A stretch of DNA of 64,000 nt. Source: Paracyclopina nana. Taxonomy: Eukaryota; Arthropoda; Copepoda; Cyclopoida; Cyclopettidae. The stretch covers positions 9,052,001-9,116,000 of the forward strand of contig JAGUCH010000004.1 of assembly GCA_019096065.1 (NCBI GenBank), written 5' to 3'. Position 1 is the first letter of the stretch, and each line of letters starts with the position of its first letter. The notes beneath the pieces were generated by a model that saw nothing but the letters and a program-made list of their open reading frames with translations, did no database searches and was not told the origin of the DNA. Shown piece by piece: positions 44,961-55,800 of the stretch. The position numbers and the translations under genes were made by a program.

Positions 44961-47195
44961 GTAAGGGTTCACTAGTCATTATTCACAAGTGATTTGCAAG
45001 TGATTCACACATGAATTACAAGTTATTATTTACTAGTGATTATTCACTTGTGAGTCACATGTGATTCACTAGTGATAAATCACAAATTATTTTCCACACA
45101 TAATTTTTCACGAGTGATTTTTCACACATTATGTTTTACACATAATTTTTCACAAGTGATATTTCAAGCTTGATTTTTCTCATGTGATTCACATGTGATT
45201 CACACATGATTTTCAAGTAATTATTCACAAGTGATTTGCAAGTGATTCACACATGACTCACAAGTAATTATTTGCAAGTGATTTTTCACATGTGATTCAC
45301 ATGTGATTCACTAGTGATCATTCACAAATAATTTTTCAAACAGGATTTTTCAAAAGTGATTCATGAATAATCATTCACAACTGATTCACACATGATTCAC
45401 AAGTAATTATTTAAAAGTGTTTTGCAAGTGATTCACACATGAATCACAAGTAATTAATTGCAAGTGATTTTTTTACATGTGATTCACTAGTGATCATTAT
45501 AAATAATTTTTCAAACAGGATTTTTCAAAAGTGATTCATGAATAATTATGTGATTCACAATAAATTCTTCACAAGTGATTTGCAAGTGATTCACACATGA
45601 ATCACAAGTAATTATTTGCAAGTGATTGTTCACATGTGATTCACACGTGATTCACTAGTGATCATTCACAAATGATTTTTCAAACATGTTTTTTCACAAG
45701 TGATTCACAAATAATTATTCACAAGTGTTCACATGTGATTCACAAGTAATTATTTACAAGTGATTATTTACTTGTGATTCACATGTGATTCACTAGTTAT
45801 TATTCACAAATTATTTTTCACCCATGATTTTTTACAAGTGATTCGCGAATAATAATTCACAAGTGATTCACATGTGATTCACAAGTAATTAATTAAGAAC
45901 TTTTATTTATTTCTTGTGATTATTCTCACATGATTCACATGTGATTCACAAGTAATTAATTAAGAACTTTTATTTATTTCTTGTGATTATTCACACATGA
46001 TTCACATGTGACTCATGAGTGATTATTCACACTTGATTTTTTATAACTGATTTTTCAAAAAGTGATTTTTCACAAGTAATTTTTCACAAGTGATTCACAT
46101 GTGATTCACAAGTAATTTATTACAAGTGATTTTTACACATGATTTCTCACACATGATTTTTCACAAGTGATTTTTCATTAGTGATTTTCACACGTATTTT
46201 TCTAAAGTGAATTTTCACAAGTGATTTTTTCAAGAGATTTTTCACAAGTGATTCACATGTGACTCATGAGTGATTGTTCACACTTGATTTTTTATAACTG
46301 ATTTTTCAAAAGTGATTTTTCAAAAGTAATTATTCACAAGTAATTCACACGTGATTCACAAGTTATTTTTTACACATGATTTTTTACAATTCAATTTCTA
46401 AAGGTGATTTTTGTGTATTTTGTAGTAATTATTCACAAGTGATTCAAATGTGACAAACAAGTAATTAATTACAAGTGATTCACATGTGATTCACAAGTAA
46501 TTTATTACAAGTTATTTTTTACATTTCATTTCCACAAGCAAATTTTTTTATGTGATGTTTTACAAGTGATTTATTACACATGATTTTTCACAAATGATTT
46601 TTCACAAATGATTTTTCTCAAATGATTTTTCATAAAAGATTGTTCACAAGTGATTCACATGTGATTCACAAGTAATTAATTACAAATGATTTTTTACACC
46701 TGATTTTTTACGCATGATTTTGCACAAGTGAATTTTTATAACTGATTTTTCACAAGTGATTTTTCACAAGTGATTTTTCACAAGTGATTTTTCACAAGTG
46801 ATTTTTCACAAGTGATTTTTCACAAGTGATTTTTCACAAGTGATTTTTCACACTTGATTTTTCACACTTGATTTTTCACAAGTGATTTTTCACAAGTGAT
46901 TTTTCACAAGTGATTTTTCACAAGTGATTTTTCACAAGTGATTTTTCACAAGTGATTTTTCACAAGTGATTTTTCACAAGTGATTTTTCACAAGTGATTT
47001 TTCACAAGTGATTTTTCACAAGTGATTTTTCACAAGTGATTTTTCACAAGTGATTTTTCACAAGTGATTTTTCACAAGTGATTTTTCACAAGTGATTTTT
47101 CACAAGTGATTTTTCACAAGTGATTTTTCACAAGTGATTTTTCACAAGTGATTTTCAAGTGATTATTCACATGTGATTCACATTTGATTCACGAG
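44960..47195 (-). repeat. Right minisatellite arm (TTTTTCACAAGTGA)
   Basis: It has the reverse orientation of the left arm. The part at about 46745-47155 is a nearly perfect 14-bp array (cacaagtgattttt); the rest mirrors left-arm variants. It is also saturated with CANNTG words (CAAGTG, CACATG). It is about 0.9 kb shorter than the left arm. Confidence 0.9.
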
Positions 47196-49220
47196 TGATT
47201 ATTATGAGCACTTACCTGGTTTTGACGATTCAATCAGTATAAGTTTGCATTATCAAAATACTTATTCATGTTACTCAACTTTCAGGATACTTCTTCCGCT
47301 TAATTGTCTTTAGTGGCTGCCTGGTGAAGACCATCTTTAAACTTGTGAACCTGTACTTGGAAACCCATGGATGCCTTGACTTACCTCCAATTCCCATACC
47401 AAGGCTTGCTTTCAAAATGGTGATGGTCTAAGATGTCCTTGGATTGTTAAACCAATCAGTGGTTTTTAATTATTTTTTATGTATATTATCTTCCTATTGA
47501 ATAAATTATCAATGAATTAAAACTGATATGTCACATGCTTAGAAAGTGGAATCGCAAACAAAATGTAGAAATAAAGAAAAGATCAGATGTTTTATTAATT
47601 CTTTAAAAATATCAAATCAATCAAGGTAGCCTAGGGAAATACTTTTCCTTCAATGAAATATATTTAACTGTGTAACACTAGTGCATTATTAGCCTTAATT
47701 GATCAAAACATTAAAATAGTGCATTTTTAGGGCAGATAAAACCACAAGTGTGAATCACATAGACATTTGATTATCCATGACTTTTTCAATCATCTCACAC
47801 CTAACAAAACCACACTTGTAAAGCATGTTAAATGTTTTGTTTTTTTAAAAAAAAATACGCTTATCTACTAGTGGAATGCATGATTTTAAAGAAATTGCAC
47901 TAGTGGATGAGGTGATTTTTCAAAAAATGAGCCTGAAAAAAGGGACTCACCTCATCCACTAGTTCATATTTAAGAAACACCACTCATTTCACTAGTTCAT
48001 CTTAAAAAAGTCCATTTCACAAGCCATCCACCCCCCATTCACCCTTCAAAACGCGTTTTCACCCCCATTCCACTAGTTGCATCAAGGAATCACTCAAATC
48101 TGATGTGAGCACTTTTTTGACCATTTTTTTGACTAGTGGAATGGAGGAGCATTACTACATAAGCGAGTGAAAAACCAAGTCCAAAAAGTTGATGTGTGGT
48201 TTGAGGGGTGGAATGCGTGAAAGTTGTCTGGTAGGGAAATCATGCACTTAACTTGATTTGTTTCCCTACACCCTTATTTTTACAGTAATAAAATAAACTT
48301 AGAAGTTACATTGAAGTTAGTAATGTTAGATGGCTAAAATTAGTTGCATAAAATGAAAAGAGATGGCGCCATGATAGCCACATATTTTTTGGTTTCATTT
48401 TTTTGAATGAATAACAGGTTAAAAGCATTGCCATTTTTAAAATATTGCTGCAAATATAAACTATGATATTAATTTCCAGTATCTTAAGTAAGAACTATTC
48501 AAACAAAAAATAAAAATCAGGATATCTGAACATTAAGTTTCAAAATAGTTTCATATAGCTAAATAAATCTTATTAAGTTTTTTTACCTTTTACTTAATTG
48601 TACATGAGTCTGATGAATGATCAATGAAGCATCATTGATGCACATAAGCCGTGTCAGCAGCTCTACATTTGATAATGCAAATAAAAAGTAAGATTTAATT
48701 TTACAATTAGTTCAATTAAGTGAATTAACTTTCATTAGTTAAATATAATGCAACAAATATCTTGAAACATCAAAATAAGTAGCTTGTACATTACAAAATT
48801 ATGGTTGGCTTGTCACTCCAAAAGTATCTTGTCAAGGTAGTGTAAAGTAACTTTTACGCTTAAGATTTCAAGGTAGGTTAAAGTAACTTGGAAGTTAAGA
48901 TTTGACTAACTTGGCGTTACTGCCACGAAGCGTTCACGGTGGTGTAAAGATACCTCGCTGATATCTTGACACCAACTTGAAACCGTCTTGGCTGTCTAGT
49001 GGGGTAGTAGTGTAATATTGGTCCATAATATCTGTCATAATATTCTTGTAAAACTAAATCAGTAATATTTTTAAAAAAAAAATTTTTTAAACATTGAAAA
49101 GACTTTGGGATAATATTGTGGAACACAAAGTTATTGCCAAGCTTTACAACATAAGAGCATTTTTATTATTGATTTCCATGAAAAGTCAGAATATTCATCA
49201 TAATATAATATTTGTTACAG

Positions 49221-49594
49221 ACTTACTCATGGTAGCAACTGGAATCCCAGATAATGAGACATTCAGGATTGAAGTGTTTGACTTGACCAATGTCACCAAT
49301 GAATGCTCCATACCAGCTGATTTTCCCATTGATGTTTTTGGTGCATCTGGAGCCTACCTTGCCATTGACAAGTACCCAATTATCTGTGGTGGATTCAGCA
49401 ATGGAATGGTGAGACAATGCTATGCTCTCGTTGAAGAATATTTAGTTAGCCTTGAAATGAGTTCAAAAAGATACTTGGCATCCAGCATTGGCCAGGACTG
49501 CATACCCAACCTTCAAATACTCCCAAAACAAGATCATATCAGAATACATAAATTAGTAAACAAAGCATTATTTATAAAGATTTGCTGCACATAA
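49221..49594 (+). CDS. Truncated kelch-domain exon, likely continuation of the PAN gene
   Basis: After a ttgttacag acceptor the frame reads DLLMVATGIPDNETFRIEVF, then PADFPIDVFGASGAYLAI and YPIICGGFSNGMVRQCYAL. These align with FVATGYSS, FPFDVFGATAAIL and LICGGETNSG in the kelch domains of channel genes A and D. The acceptor is phase 1, like that of the kelch exon in A and D, and fits the phase-1 donor at 39393. Homology fades near 49500 after about 90 residues, and the frame runs into the 9-bp satellite, so the remaining kelch repeats are missing. It is either a truncated gene or one whose later exons lie beyond recognition. Confidence 0.6.
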
Positions 49595-51110
49595 ACAATC
49601 TGAACAATCTGAACATTCTGAACATTCTGAACATTCAGAACATTCTGAACATTCTGAACAATCCGAACAATCCGAACAATATGAACAATCTGAACATACT
49701 GAACAATCCGAACATTCTGAACAATCCGAACAATCCGAACATTCTGAACAATCCGAACATTCTGAACATTCTGAACATTCTGAACATTCTGAACAATCTG
49801 AACATTCTGAACATTCTGAACAATCTGAACATTCTGAACATACTGAACATTCTGAACAATCCGAACAATCTGAACAATCCGAACATTCTGAACAATCCGA
49901 ACATTCTGAACATTCTGAACAATCCGAACATTCTGAAAAATCCGAACAATCTGAACATTCTGAACAATCTGAACAATCCGAACATTCTGAACAATCCGAA
50001 CATTCTGAACAATCTGAACATTCTGAACATTCTGAACAATCCGAACATTCTGAAAAATCCGAACAATCTGAACATTCTGAACATTCTGAAAAATCCGAAC
50101 AATCTGAACATTCTGAACAATCTGAACAATCCGAACATTCTGAACAATCCGAACATTCTGAACAATCTGAACATTGTGAACATTCTGAACAATCCGAACA
50201 TTCTGAAAAATCCGAACAATCTGAACATTCTGAACTATCTGAACATTCTGAACAATCTGAACAATCTGAACATTCTGAACAATCCGAACAATCTGAACAA
50301 TCCGAACAATCTGAACATTCTGAACAATCTGAACATTCTGAACAATCTGAATATTCTGAACAATCCGAACTCTAACAATCCAAATATTCTGAACAATCCG
50401 AACAATCTGAACAATCCGAACAATCCGAACAATCCAAACATTCTGAACAATCTGAACATTCTGAACATTCTGAACAATCCAAACATTCTGAACAATCTGA
50501 ACATTCTGAACAATCTGAACAATCCGAACATTCTGAACAATCCGAACAATCCAAACAATCTGAACAATCTGAACAATCCAAACTTTCTGAGCAATCTGAA
50601 CAATCTGAACATTCTGAACAATCTGAACAATCTGAACATTCTGAACAATCCAAACAATCTGAGCAATCTGAACATTCAAACATTCTGAACAATCCAATCA
50701 ATCCAAAAAATCCGAGCAATCCAAACAATCCGAACAACCCGAACAATCTGAACGGTCCGAACATTCTGAACAATCCAAACTATCCGAACATTCTGAACAA
50801 GTCAAACAATCCAAAAAATCCGAGCAATCCAAACAATCCGAACAACCCGAACAATCTGAACAATCTGAACAATCTGAACAATCTGAACAATCTGAATATT
50901 CTGAACATTCCAAACATTCTGAACAATCTGAACAATCCGAACAATCCAAACAATCCGAACAATCTGATCAATCCGAACATTCTGAACAATCCAAACAATC
51001 TGAGCAATTCGAACATTCTGAACATTCTGAACAATTTGAACAATCCGAACAATCCAAACAATCGGAACAATCTGAACAATCCGAACAATCCAAACAATCC
51101 CAACACTCGC
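49594..51110. repeat. 9-bp satellite (ctgaacatt / ccgaacaat)
   Basis: About 1.5 kb of 9-mers of the form (T/C)(C/T)GAACA(A/T)T. Because the period is a multiple of three and most variants lack stops, several frames on both strands stay open for hundreds of codons (Asn-Leu-Asn-type on plus; Phe-Arg-Leu, Gln-Asn-Val and Asp-Cys-Ser types on minus). These frames are artefacts. It directly abuts the kelch fragment. Confidence 0.95.
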
Positions 51111-51235
51111 CTCATCAACCTCACTCACCTCATCAACCTCACTTACCTCACTTGCCTCATCAATTTTACTCACCTCACTTGCCTCATCAACCTCACTCTC
51201 CTTACTTGCCTCGTAGTACATAACCCAGTACTTAA
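51105..51235. repeat. Short tandem repeat (cctcatcaacctcactt)
   Basis: About seven imperfect copies of cctcatcaacctcactt-like units follow the 9-bp satellite. They are read on the minus strand as a Ser-Glu-Val-Asp-Glu-Ala repeat in a frame whose start comes from the adjacent MITE, so no gene is called. Confidence 0.8.
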
Positions 51236-51267
51236 AACTCGGTAATGATGCCATAATTAGAAGAATG

Positions 51268-51840
51268 CACAGTAGGGTCACTCCTAATAAAAAAGTTGCA
51301 TCATTGAAAAGTACATGAAAATGCATTGGTATTTACTTGATAATTCCCCTTCTAAATCATATGAAAGTCACTCTAAAGCCAGAAAAATGTGAAGAAATTA
51401 GATTTTTAGGCAGCCTATTGCTTAAATTGATCAAAAACATCCCAATTTTAATAGAAATAGCCACAAGTTTGGTTTGCAAAAAGTCTGCCAAATCTCATAA
51501 GAATGCGGATATATGAACACAACAGGGGCACTAAATTATTCCAAGGTGTCCTACTAAAGTTTTTTGGAAAGAATCTTTGAGGAATGCTGAAGTCCAAGGG
51601 ATCTAGGCACATAAGATTTTTTTCTGATTTTCTTGCAGCCTTTTGGCAAAGAGTTTCATTGACAAAATCTGAGTTTGATAAAACAAAATCTCTAAAGATA
51701 ATATTTTAGTAGCCCAAAAACATCATGGAAGTCAATTTTGAAGTATTAGCATCAATCTAGAGGCAAATTAGTGTGGGCCTATTTTGCTAAAGTTTCAATG
51801 AAAACGATGCGACTTTTTTGTTAGGAGTGACCCTTCTGTG
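51268..51840. mobile_element. MITE, 573 bp
   Basis: Terminal inverted repeats of at least 29 bp: cacagtagggtcactcctaa on the left and ttaggagtgacccttctgtg on the right, both continuing into an A/T-rich aaaaaagt / acttttttg stretch. There is no coding sequence inside and no clear target-site duplication. Confidence 0.8.
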
Positions 51841-51930
51841 GAAAGCTCTGAATTTGTATCTCTTAGTTTTGGAATCTCGAGACACTGCAGAACATTTTCC
51901 TACTTCATAGCAAAGTTGATATCTCAGCTT

Positions 51931-53439
51931 CTACTTGCACTTGTTTTGAGCAAACGGCCATACGCATAGTAAATAAGGTTGCCGTTTCGATCGTCTATTC
52001 AATGCCAAAATTCGATTTTTGATCTTTTTATCTGTAAGAGGTTCGTGTAGACCCCCCGAGGGTGACACGCGCGCCCGCGGGTAGCGATGGAAGAACGTGC
52101 TACTAAGAAAACTAGTCGAGGTGTTTACTCGAGTGACTTCCGCGACTTCCGGAAACGGCTTGAGCGGAGTGGATGTGGCGGAGGGCACAGTAGGCACCGT
52201 AGCGGCTGGCAGTACGGTCATCAGGTAAGTGTGCATCGACTCGTTCTGCCGAGCCAGCACGTCCACTTGGGCCTGGAGGTTCTTGTAAACCGAGTCCTGT
52301 TCCTGGGAGAGGGCCTCTCGCAGCCGCTGGCGAAACCCACGTCTAGTGCGAGGAGCGGCCTCGTCCTCTTCCACACCCACGGCACCGGCGGCTGCCGTCG
52401 CGTACTTGGGCGGTGCATCCTCATCGTCATCGTCGTCGGAGCTGCCCAAATTGGCCAGGCGGAACGCTTGGGTAGTCCCACCCCCGGGGTGGCGGCGTCC
52501 TCGGCGAGAGGGCCGTTCATCATCGCTGTCGCCCCCGGGGAACAGGATCTGGTCCTGCCCTAGGTTGGTCACCATCCTCCACGGCATCTCCACCATCAGG
52601 AACGCCGTGTGCCAAATCGCCAGCAACATCCACCACCCAAAGCCGCGTCGGCGGTAGAGGATGATCATGCGTAGTATGGCTCCCAGGATCAACTTCAGGA
52701 GGCCCACAGTGATGAGGAACCCGGTGAAGTACGAGTAGTACTTCCCAACAGAACTGAAGAAGGGAATGATCGCACTCCCCACATGGTCCACCATTTGGTC
52801 GATGTCCTCCTGGGACCAGAAGGTGGTGGAGCAACTGCCCGTGATCAGGGAGTTATGCAGTACGTTGCTGGTGATCGTGTTGACCACCGCCTCCCGGCTA
52901 CTGAAGAGGTGGAGGTACAAGATGTGGTTGGCCCGTTGCTCCGCGGAAAACACGCCACCGCCCAACCCGCGGCTGATGTCGTACTGATGGCTGCGCGGGG
53001 CGGCGTCGGACATCGGATTGAGCTGGGACGGAGCGATGCAGGCGTGAATCTGGGGCGTGGCGCACATCCATTGGTTGTGTATACGCCACTTGATGGGCGT
53101 GATCGAGTCGCACGGGACCACACTCGGCCGATCGGTCAGAATGAACGACAGCGAGTCCGCGAACCGGGTCTCGTTGTTGACCAACACGGGGATCTCCTGG
53201 GTACAGTTGTCGATGGACCGGGTGACCGCCTGCACTGGGTAGCAGGAAGTCACATAGGCCACGGCCCCCCCCCGCGTGACGAGGTGACCGGGCCCATGGC
53301 TGTCCAGGGTGGCATACGACAACGATCCGGAGGCCATGCTCTGCAACTTGGAATGGAGAATTGCACGCTCGTTTTTACAGATTAATTCCTGCAAGAATTT
53401 AAATCGGTCCTGAATGTGCAGTGCATGTTGGGAGTGCAC
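51931..53439 (-). CDS. Chuvirus-type envelope glycoprotein-like gene, endogenous, N-terminally incomplete
   Basis: The frame encodes the C-terminal half of a class of viral envelope glycoprotein known from chuviruses and from endogenous copies in arthropod genomes. The frame has no ATG; it stays open upstream to about 53,467, where a TAA blocks it. The tttggcag upstream could also be a splice acceptor. The ectodomain has paired Cys blocks (VTSCYPVQ, CTQEIPVLVNNETRF, VVPCDSITP, WMCATPQIHACIAP) and two N-glycosylation sites. A membrane segment follows (about residues 236-262, YFTGFLITVGLLKLILGAIL) with a second hydrophobic stretch (268-284), then a long charged tail (GDSDDERPSRRGRR, SSDDDDDEDAPP). 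The region is much more GC-rich than its surroundings, indicating horizontal origin. The uninterrupted 500-codon frame suggests a young or selected copy. The family call rests on remembered pattern only. Confidence 0.6.
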   Translation of the reverse strand: MHSQHALHIQDRFKFLQELICKNERAILHSKLQSMASGSLSYATLDSHGPGHLVTRGGAVAYVTSCYPVQAVTRSIDNCTQEIPVLVNNETRFADSLSFILTDRPSVVPCDSITPIKWRIHNQWMCATPQIHACIAPSQLNPMSDAAPRSHQYDISRGLGGGVFSAEQRANHILYLHLFSSREAVVNTITSNVLHNSLITGSCSTTFWSQEDIDQMVDHVGSAIIPFFSSVGKYYSYFTGFLITVGLLKLILGAILRMIILYRRRGFGWWMLLAIWHTAFLMVEMPWRMVTNLGQDQILFPGGDSDDERPSRRGRRHPGGGTTQAFRLANLGSSDDDDDEDAPPKYATAAAGAVGVEEDEAAPRTRRGFRQRLREALSQEQDSVYKNLQAQVDVLARQNESMHTYLMTVLPAATVPTVPSATSTPLKPFPEVAEVTRVNTSTSFLSSTFFHRYPRARVSPSGGLHEPLTDKKIKNRILALNRRSKRQPYLLCVWPFAQNKCK

Positions 53440-53467
53440 AAACGCGAGCTGCCAAATCCTTTGGTGA

Positions 53468-54149
53468 GTTGACTTATGGCATCTGGCGTTTATTAGCAGT
53501 CACAGGCTTAGTCTCTTCTGAAGATTTCATAGTGACCAAGCCACGGTCAATATCGTTTCTTAAGTACTGAGTAGGTTGCGATGGAACTACTTAAGAATCA
53601 TTTGTGCCAAGTCTCAGCCCAATTTGAGAACTCAGTAGAAAACTTTCAGCAACGAAGCGTCTCAGCTCATATCTATTTACTGTTCTGAAGTCTTCTTGAG
53701 CTCCTCTACAACTTTGCATATCATAGTCAAGTCCATAAGTCCTTTTCCAAGTCCGCATGTTTTGTACTGCTGAGCGCTCAGTGCTATCTCAGCTTGTAAT
53801 TGTCCTATTTTAAAACTGTTTACAGCTATGGAAAATGGAGGCTCAGCAGAAACTACTTTACTTCATAGAAAAATTGTTATCTCCACTTTTACTTGCGCTA
53901 CTCCTGAAAGAAACGTTCTATTTAGTGCATAGTACATAGCACTGTGCTTAAAACTTGGTAAGCATGCGAAAATTCGAAAAATGCTCCAAATTTTGATTTC
54001 TTTACATTTTTGGAAATGGGAAATCAAACTGAACACTTTTTATTACATAGTAAACAAGATATCTCAGCTAGAAGTCTCCATAGAACTCAGCAGTTAGGCT
54101 GCTATTAAGTGGTAAACTTTGGCGCGCGATAGCTCCGGTTCTAGACAAG
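53468..54149. other. Non-coding flank of the viral-like gene
   Basis: No gene was seen. A 30-odd-bp motif beginning tttattagcagtcacaggct at about 53486 recurs as a direct repeat at about 55139, bracketing 1.6 kb that includes the TIR element at 54.1-55.1 kb. Confidence 0.5.
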
Positions 54150-55110
54150 ATATCTTGCCCCAATTTAAACGGGTATACTGGTTAAAGGCTAATCGGCAAA
54201 AGGCTATTTGGTTAAAGGCTAATTGGTTAAAGGCTAATTGGTAAAAGGCCAATTGGGCAAAGGCTACATTGGTAGAAGGCTATATTTAAAAGGCCAATAG
54301 CAGATGTTTTTGAGTTATAAGCCCGGTTCCAACAATGAAAATCAGTATAGTATGGACACCTTACTTATACTTATAAGTATAGTATGGTGCCTGCTAGCTC
54401 GCGCGCTCAGCTATACCATACTATACTGGTTAATAGTACTTATACTATACTTATTTTGTTGTTGGAACTGGGTTATAGTGTTTGATTGGTTCACAAGTGA
54501 CATATCATTATCTTTTAGTTTTCCTTGTTAATTCTTAGTTTCATTATTTTTTGTGACAAAAATTGTTTTTTTGAGCTTAGCTTAGGAATTCCTAAAAAGA
54601 CTTGGATCTGTACAAAGGAAGATTTTACAAACAAGACTTACTTGTCTTGACTTGACTGACCAAGCTGATTTAGCTTGTTGAGAATAAGCAAGACTTGATT
54701 CTCTTGTCACCTAGGAAAATAACTTTAATTTATTTTCAAGACACCAGGCCTTTCTCATGTTGCCAGAAGAAGCTAAGCTAAGGTATAACAGCTAAGCAAT
54801 CCCGTAACATTTAAAGCAAAGCAGCTGCTTTTTTCAAATGTTGAGGAAAATTAGGCAATGAAAACCAGTTATTTCGCTCAACATTTATAAGATAAAGCTG
54901 AATTTCATTGCTGGAACTTCAATGATCAAAATAGATGTCATTAAATGATTTGTGCTATTGTAACGTTGTCAATTTAGCCTTTTTTTGGTAGCCTTTCACC
55001 AATCTAGCCTTTGGCCAATTGGCCTTTCACCATTTTGCCTTTTACCAATTAGCCATACACCAAATTGCCTTTTACCGATTAGCCTTTAACCAGTAGAGCC
55101 ATTTAAACCT
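54150..55110. mobile_element. TIR element with tandemly repeated termini, containing a nested MITE
   Basis: The left end is made of repeated ggctaattggttaaa-like units (from ctggttaaaggctaatcgg), and the right end is their reverse complement (ccgattagcctttaaccag). Both are bordered by tttaaac-like sequence. Each terminus carries about six units, so the repeats themselves form the inverted ends. The interior is AT-rich with no transposase. Confidence 0.75.
54322..54474. mobile_element. Nested palindromic MITE
   Basis: Inverted ends cccggttccaacaa and ttgttggaactggg enclose further inverted tracts (cagtatagtatgg / ccatactatactgg). TTATA occurs at both borders, a probable target-site duplication. 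It interrupts the larger TIR element, so it inserted later. Confidence 0.75.
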
Positions 55111-55171
55111 ATGAAGTAAGGTTGACCTCCTCTACAAGGTTTATTAGCAGTCACAGGCTTGGTCTCTTTGA

Positions 55172-55800
55172 TGGGCAATAAGCACATCATGTCTCTGGTG
55201 CACGTTACGATTAGAATAGGACTTGATTGGACCCCTCCAGTGGAACCTGTGGAAACCGTGGAGCCCGTGGAGCCGCCAGAAGTCCGGAAGGTTGCCCATT
55301 CACCGCTACGTCACCACCTCCAAATCACAAAACCTCCTTTCTTAAAAACACCTTTTCATCTCCTCCAACTCTCTGATTGTTGCTGCTGCTGCTGCTACTA
55401 CCTATGCGTTGAGCCTTACCTATGGCAATTCACCTGACCTTGAGTGGAGAAGTTGCTAGCCATTGTGTGGAGGAGTCGCTAGCTGCTACATAGAGAGGAC
55501 CTGCAGCTGCATGATAACGGAGAGAAGCAGATGGAAGCTGATGGAACTTGCTGCGATGGATCGAGGGGAGAAGAAGGAGAATACTCGAGGAGTTCGATGG
55601 GGGACTTCAGAGAAACAAGACATGGACCTAGTGCACATGGCCCATTGAGTGAGCTCTGCCCTGCTATTGTCCCACCAAAGTTCTCCAAAGTGTGCTGAGG
55701 CATGAAGAAGATGGCCACAAGAATATTTACTGCAGTACTTATTTCTTTGTATTTGCTGCCATTAATTTGTGTGGTGTTAAAAGCCGAGTGAATAAGACAA
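55172..55800. other. Unassigned sequence with a short GCT microsatellite
   Basis: No gene is supported; short frames on both strands lack motifs. A gctgctgctgctgct tract lies near 55380. A gtggaacctgtggaaaccgt-type short repeat is at about 55240. Confidence 0.4.

Larger units (their letters stand above)
39644..49003. mobile_element. Giant palindrome-like insertion, about 9.4 kb
   Basis: Its outer limits are set by TA-flanked inverted ends CCCCACTAGA and TCTAGTGGGG; a second inverted pair (ccaccagacaa near 39880, ttgtctggtaggg near 48230) lies inside. The interior is an inverted duplication about an axis near 44563. Left and right arms are minisatellites of opposite orientation and share unique landmarks in mirror order: ataaataaaagttcttaatt at about 43080-43160 against its complement at 45895-45990, and tacacaaaaatcacctttag at 42650 against its complement at 46400. 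There is no transposase or other gene. It lies between the PAN exons and the kelch exon. Exact borders are inferred. Confidence 0.65.

Noticed and set aside
41045-47195. CRISPR-like array
   Set aside because: There are no unique spacers between constant repeats; it is a eukaryotic minisatellite.
49534-50773. Long frames of 130-390 codons on both strands, including Cys-Ser-Asp and Asn-rich versions
   Set aside because: They come from the 9-bp satellite, whose period keeps all frames open; no other coding evidence exists.
50802-51326. Minus-strand frame starting with a signal-peptide-like MHFHVLFNDATFLLG
   Set aside because: Its start is the inverted end of the MITE at 51268-51840 and the rest is satellite translation.
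52087-53385. Several plus-strand and alternate minus-strand frames of 70-200 codons
   Set aside because: They are shadows of the GC-rich glycoprotein-like gene on the minus strand.
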